This document shows, piece by piece, positions 63,166 to 64,000 of a stretch of DNA of 64,000 nucleotides (its first letter is position 1; every line of letters begins with the position of its first letter). The notes under the pieces were generated by a model. It ran no database searches. It saw only the letters and a list, made by a program, of their open reading frames with translations, and was not told the DNA's origin. The position numbers and the translations under genes are program-made. The stretch covers positions 62,001 to 126,000 of the forward strand of contig JAFUPX010000010.1 in assembly GCA_017472575.1 (NCBI GenBank), written 5' to 3'. This stretch comes from Clostridia bacterium. GTDB taxonomy: Bacteria; Bacillota; Clostridia; Oscillospirales; Acutalibacteraceae.

Positions 63166-63870
63166 ATGCCATATTTGCAGAATATGACACCGTCCGATTT
63201 GAAATCGGCGGTAGAAAAGGATTTACCCCTCTTTGTTTCGGCAGGTTCTATTGAATACCACGGAAGCCAGTTACCTTTAGGTACGGATTTATTTATCTGT
63301 GAGGGTGTTTTGCGCGAAGTGGAGAAGAAAACAGATATTGTTATTGCTCCGGCTTTTACCTTCAGTCCTACAGGCTTTATGGTATCCGGTCCCGAAAAGG
63401 GAACGGTTGATATAAGACTCGGCACCTTTATCGAATACTGCTCCGAAATTCTTTCCGCCTATAAAAAAATGGGCTTTAAGCATATCTATGTTGTAGTTCA
63501 TCATCAGGGCGGAAATATTGGAAGATTTTTGCAGATTGCTGTTGAACAGCTTAATTCCTACAGCCTTTATGAGGAATTCGGTAACGGCTGGTGGACTAAT
63601 AAAACACCTACCGACAATTCCTGTGAAATAAAGGTTGTTCCCGCTGTTTTCGGCGAGGAAGTAACCAAGGAGTTCTTCGGTCACGGAGGCGAGGGCGAAA
63701 CTCAGCCTATAATGGCACTGTACCCTGAGCTTGTGCATATGGAAAGGCTTACCGATAATGAAGCTTTTTGGAATCAAAGCGCCGTTGATGCAAACAAAGC
63801 TGACGCTGACAGAGCATTAGAATTACTTGTGGAGCAGTGGATTAAAAAAATAGAAAACAATCAAGTTTAA
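63166..63870 (+). CDS. Creatininase family protein
   Basis: 234 residues, metal-dependent amidohydrolase of the creatininase/MftE fold: GSIEYHGSQLPLGTD (Glu, His, Asp ligands), VHHQGGN and GHGGEGETQ. Starts 1 nt after fucU with coupled translation. The substrate in a fucose context is unknown; in the wider family, members cleave cyclic amides. Confidence 0.88.
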   Translation: MPYLQNMTPSDLKSAVEKDLPLFVSAGSIEYHGSQLPLGTDLFICEGVLREVEKKTDIVIAPAFTFSPTGFMVSGPEKGTVDIRLGTFIEYCSEILSAYKKMGFKHIYVVVHHQGGNIGRFLQIAVEQLNSYSLYEEFGNGWWTNKTPTDNSCEIKVVPAVFGEEVTKEFFGHGGEGETQPIMALYPELVHMERLTDNEAFWNQSAVDANKADADRALELLVEQWIKKIENNQV

Positions 63871-63962
63871 ATGCTTTGGCTAAGATAAAAATAATAAAGA
63901 TAATTTATTTATATGGAATATTCTTGAAAAAAAGGATATTGATGTAATTTTAATAAAATAGG

Positions 63963-63990
63963 TAGACTTATTTTTAAAAATCAGTATAAT
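63963..63990 (+). promoter_or_regulatory. Possible promoter of a gene beyond the window
   Basis: TAGACT (63963-63968), 16 nt, TATAAT (63985-63990), in AT-rich sequence after the creatininase gene. The spacer contains the palindrome TTTTTAAAAA. Confidence 0.4.
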
Positions 63991-64000
63991 TAATACATAG

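Overview
The window reads as a chromosomal segment of an anaerobic, endospore-forming Firmicute of class Clostridia, probably a gut Oscillospirales/Ruminococcaceae-type organism. The grounds are a small acid-soluble spore protein gene, a DUF1540 protein, a T-box, a PyrR attenuator, a Mn2+ riboswitch, strong AGGAGG-type ribosome binding sites with frequent TTG/GTG starts, and a B12-independent glycyl-radical microcompartment. The taxonomic placement is inference. I saw no rRNA, tRNA, CRISPR array, insertion sequence or prophage.

Layout. 1-6.7 kb is housekeeping: an M19 dipeptidase cut by the window edge, thrC, a DUF1540 peptide, a metallophosphoesterase, and tig-clpP-clpX. 6.7-13 kb holds an XRE regulator with a palindromic operator facing a small reading frame stopped at codon 2, an ABC exporter, a membrane protein, the NAD(P)H-hydrate repair enzyme, a lipoprotein and a G5/3D-domain cell-wall protein. 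13-18.3 kb holds pyrR-uraA behind a PyrR attenuator, an aldose epimerase, azlCD, a Cu/Zn-type SOD, and mntP behind a yybP-ykoY Mn riboswitch. 18.6-31.2 kb is one long branched-chain amino acid operon, ilvB-ilvN-ilvC-ilvD-DUF815 ATPase-ilvA-ridA-leuA-leuC-leuD-leuB, led by a T-box whose specifier reads as CUC (Leu).

31.2-38.4 kb is a sulfur amino acid uptake unit: metQNI, a second ABC importer whose binding protein resembles cysteine-binding CjaA, and mnmA (tRNA 2-thiolation). Its 490-nt leader carries a strong promoter straddled by two AGGTAGG-type dyads, a 43-codon reading frame with 8 Cys and 9 Met codons, a hairpin with a T-rich tail, and a second 22-codon reading frame ending Met-Cys-Ser-Cys-Ile. 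I read this as a translation-sensing attenuator for Cys/Met. It is the most interesting feature that a standard annotation would miss.

39.5-53.1 kb (minus strand) is an 18-gene GRM5-like bacterial microcompartment operon for fucose/rhamnose-derived lactaldehyde and 1,2-propanediol. It holds the glycyl-radical diol dehydratase and its activase, PduU- and EutP-like proteins, fuculose-phosphate aldolase, a HbpS/GlcG-like protein, a Zn alcohol dehydrogenase, five BMC-H genes, a EutN vertex protein, a PduS-like electron carrier, a PduT-like trimer, a DeoR regulator, CoA-acylating aldehyde dehydrogenase and PduL. Five of the non-shell proteins carry encapsulation-peptide-like helices. One BMC-H gene has a Lys/Thr-rich N-terminal tail and a second, very strong internal start site.

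53.3-63.9 kb supplies the upstream fucose steps: a flavodoxin-like reductase, an AraC regulator divergent from fucI, an SGNH hydrolase and an alpha/beta hydrolase, and later an amidohydrolase, a cytoplasmic GH95 alpha-L-fucosidase, fucU and a creatininase-family protein, with a small spore/lipoprotein block between. Inferred flow: fucosylated glycan to L-fucose (GH95), anomer exchange (FucU), L-fuculose (FucI), phosphorylation by a fuculokinase not in the window, cleavage to DHAP and lactaldehyde (aldolase), then inside the shell to 1,2-propanediol, propionaldehyde, propionyl-CoA, propionyl-phosphate and propanol. A propionate/acetate kinase and a sugar transporter are also absent from the window.
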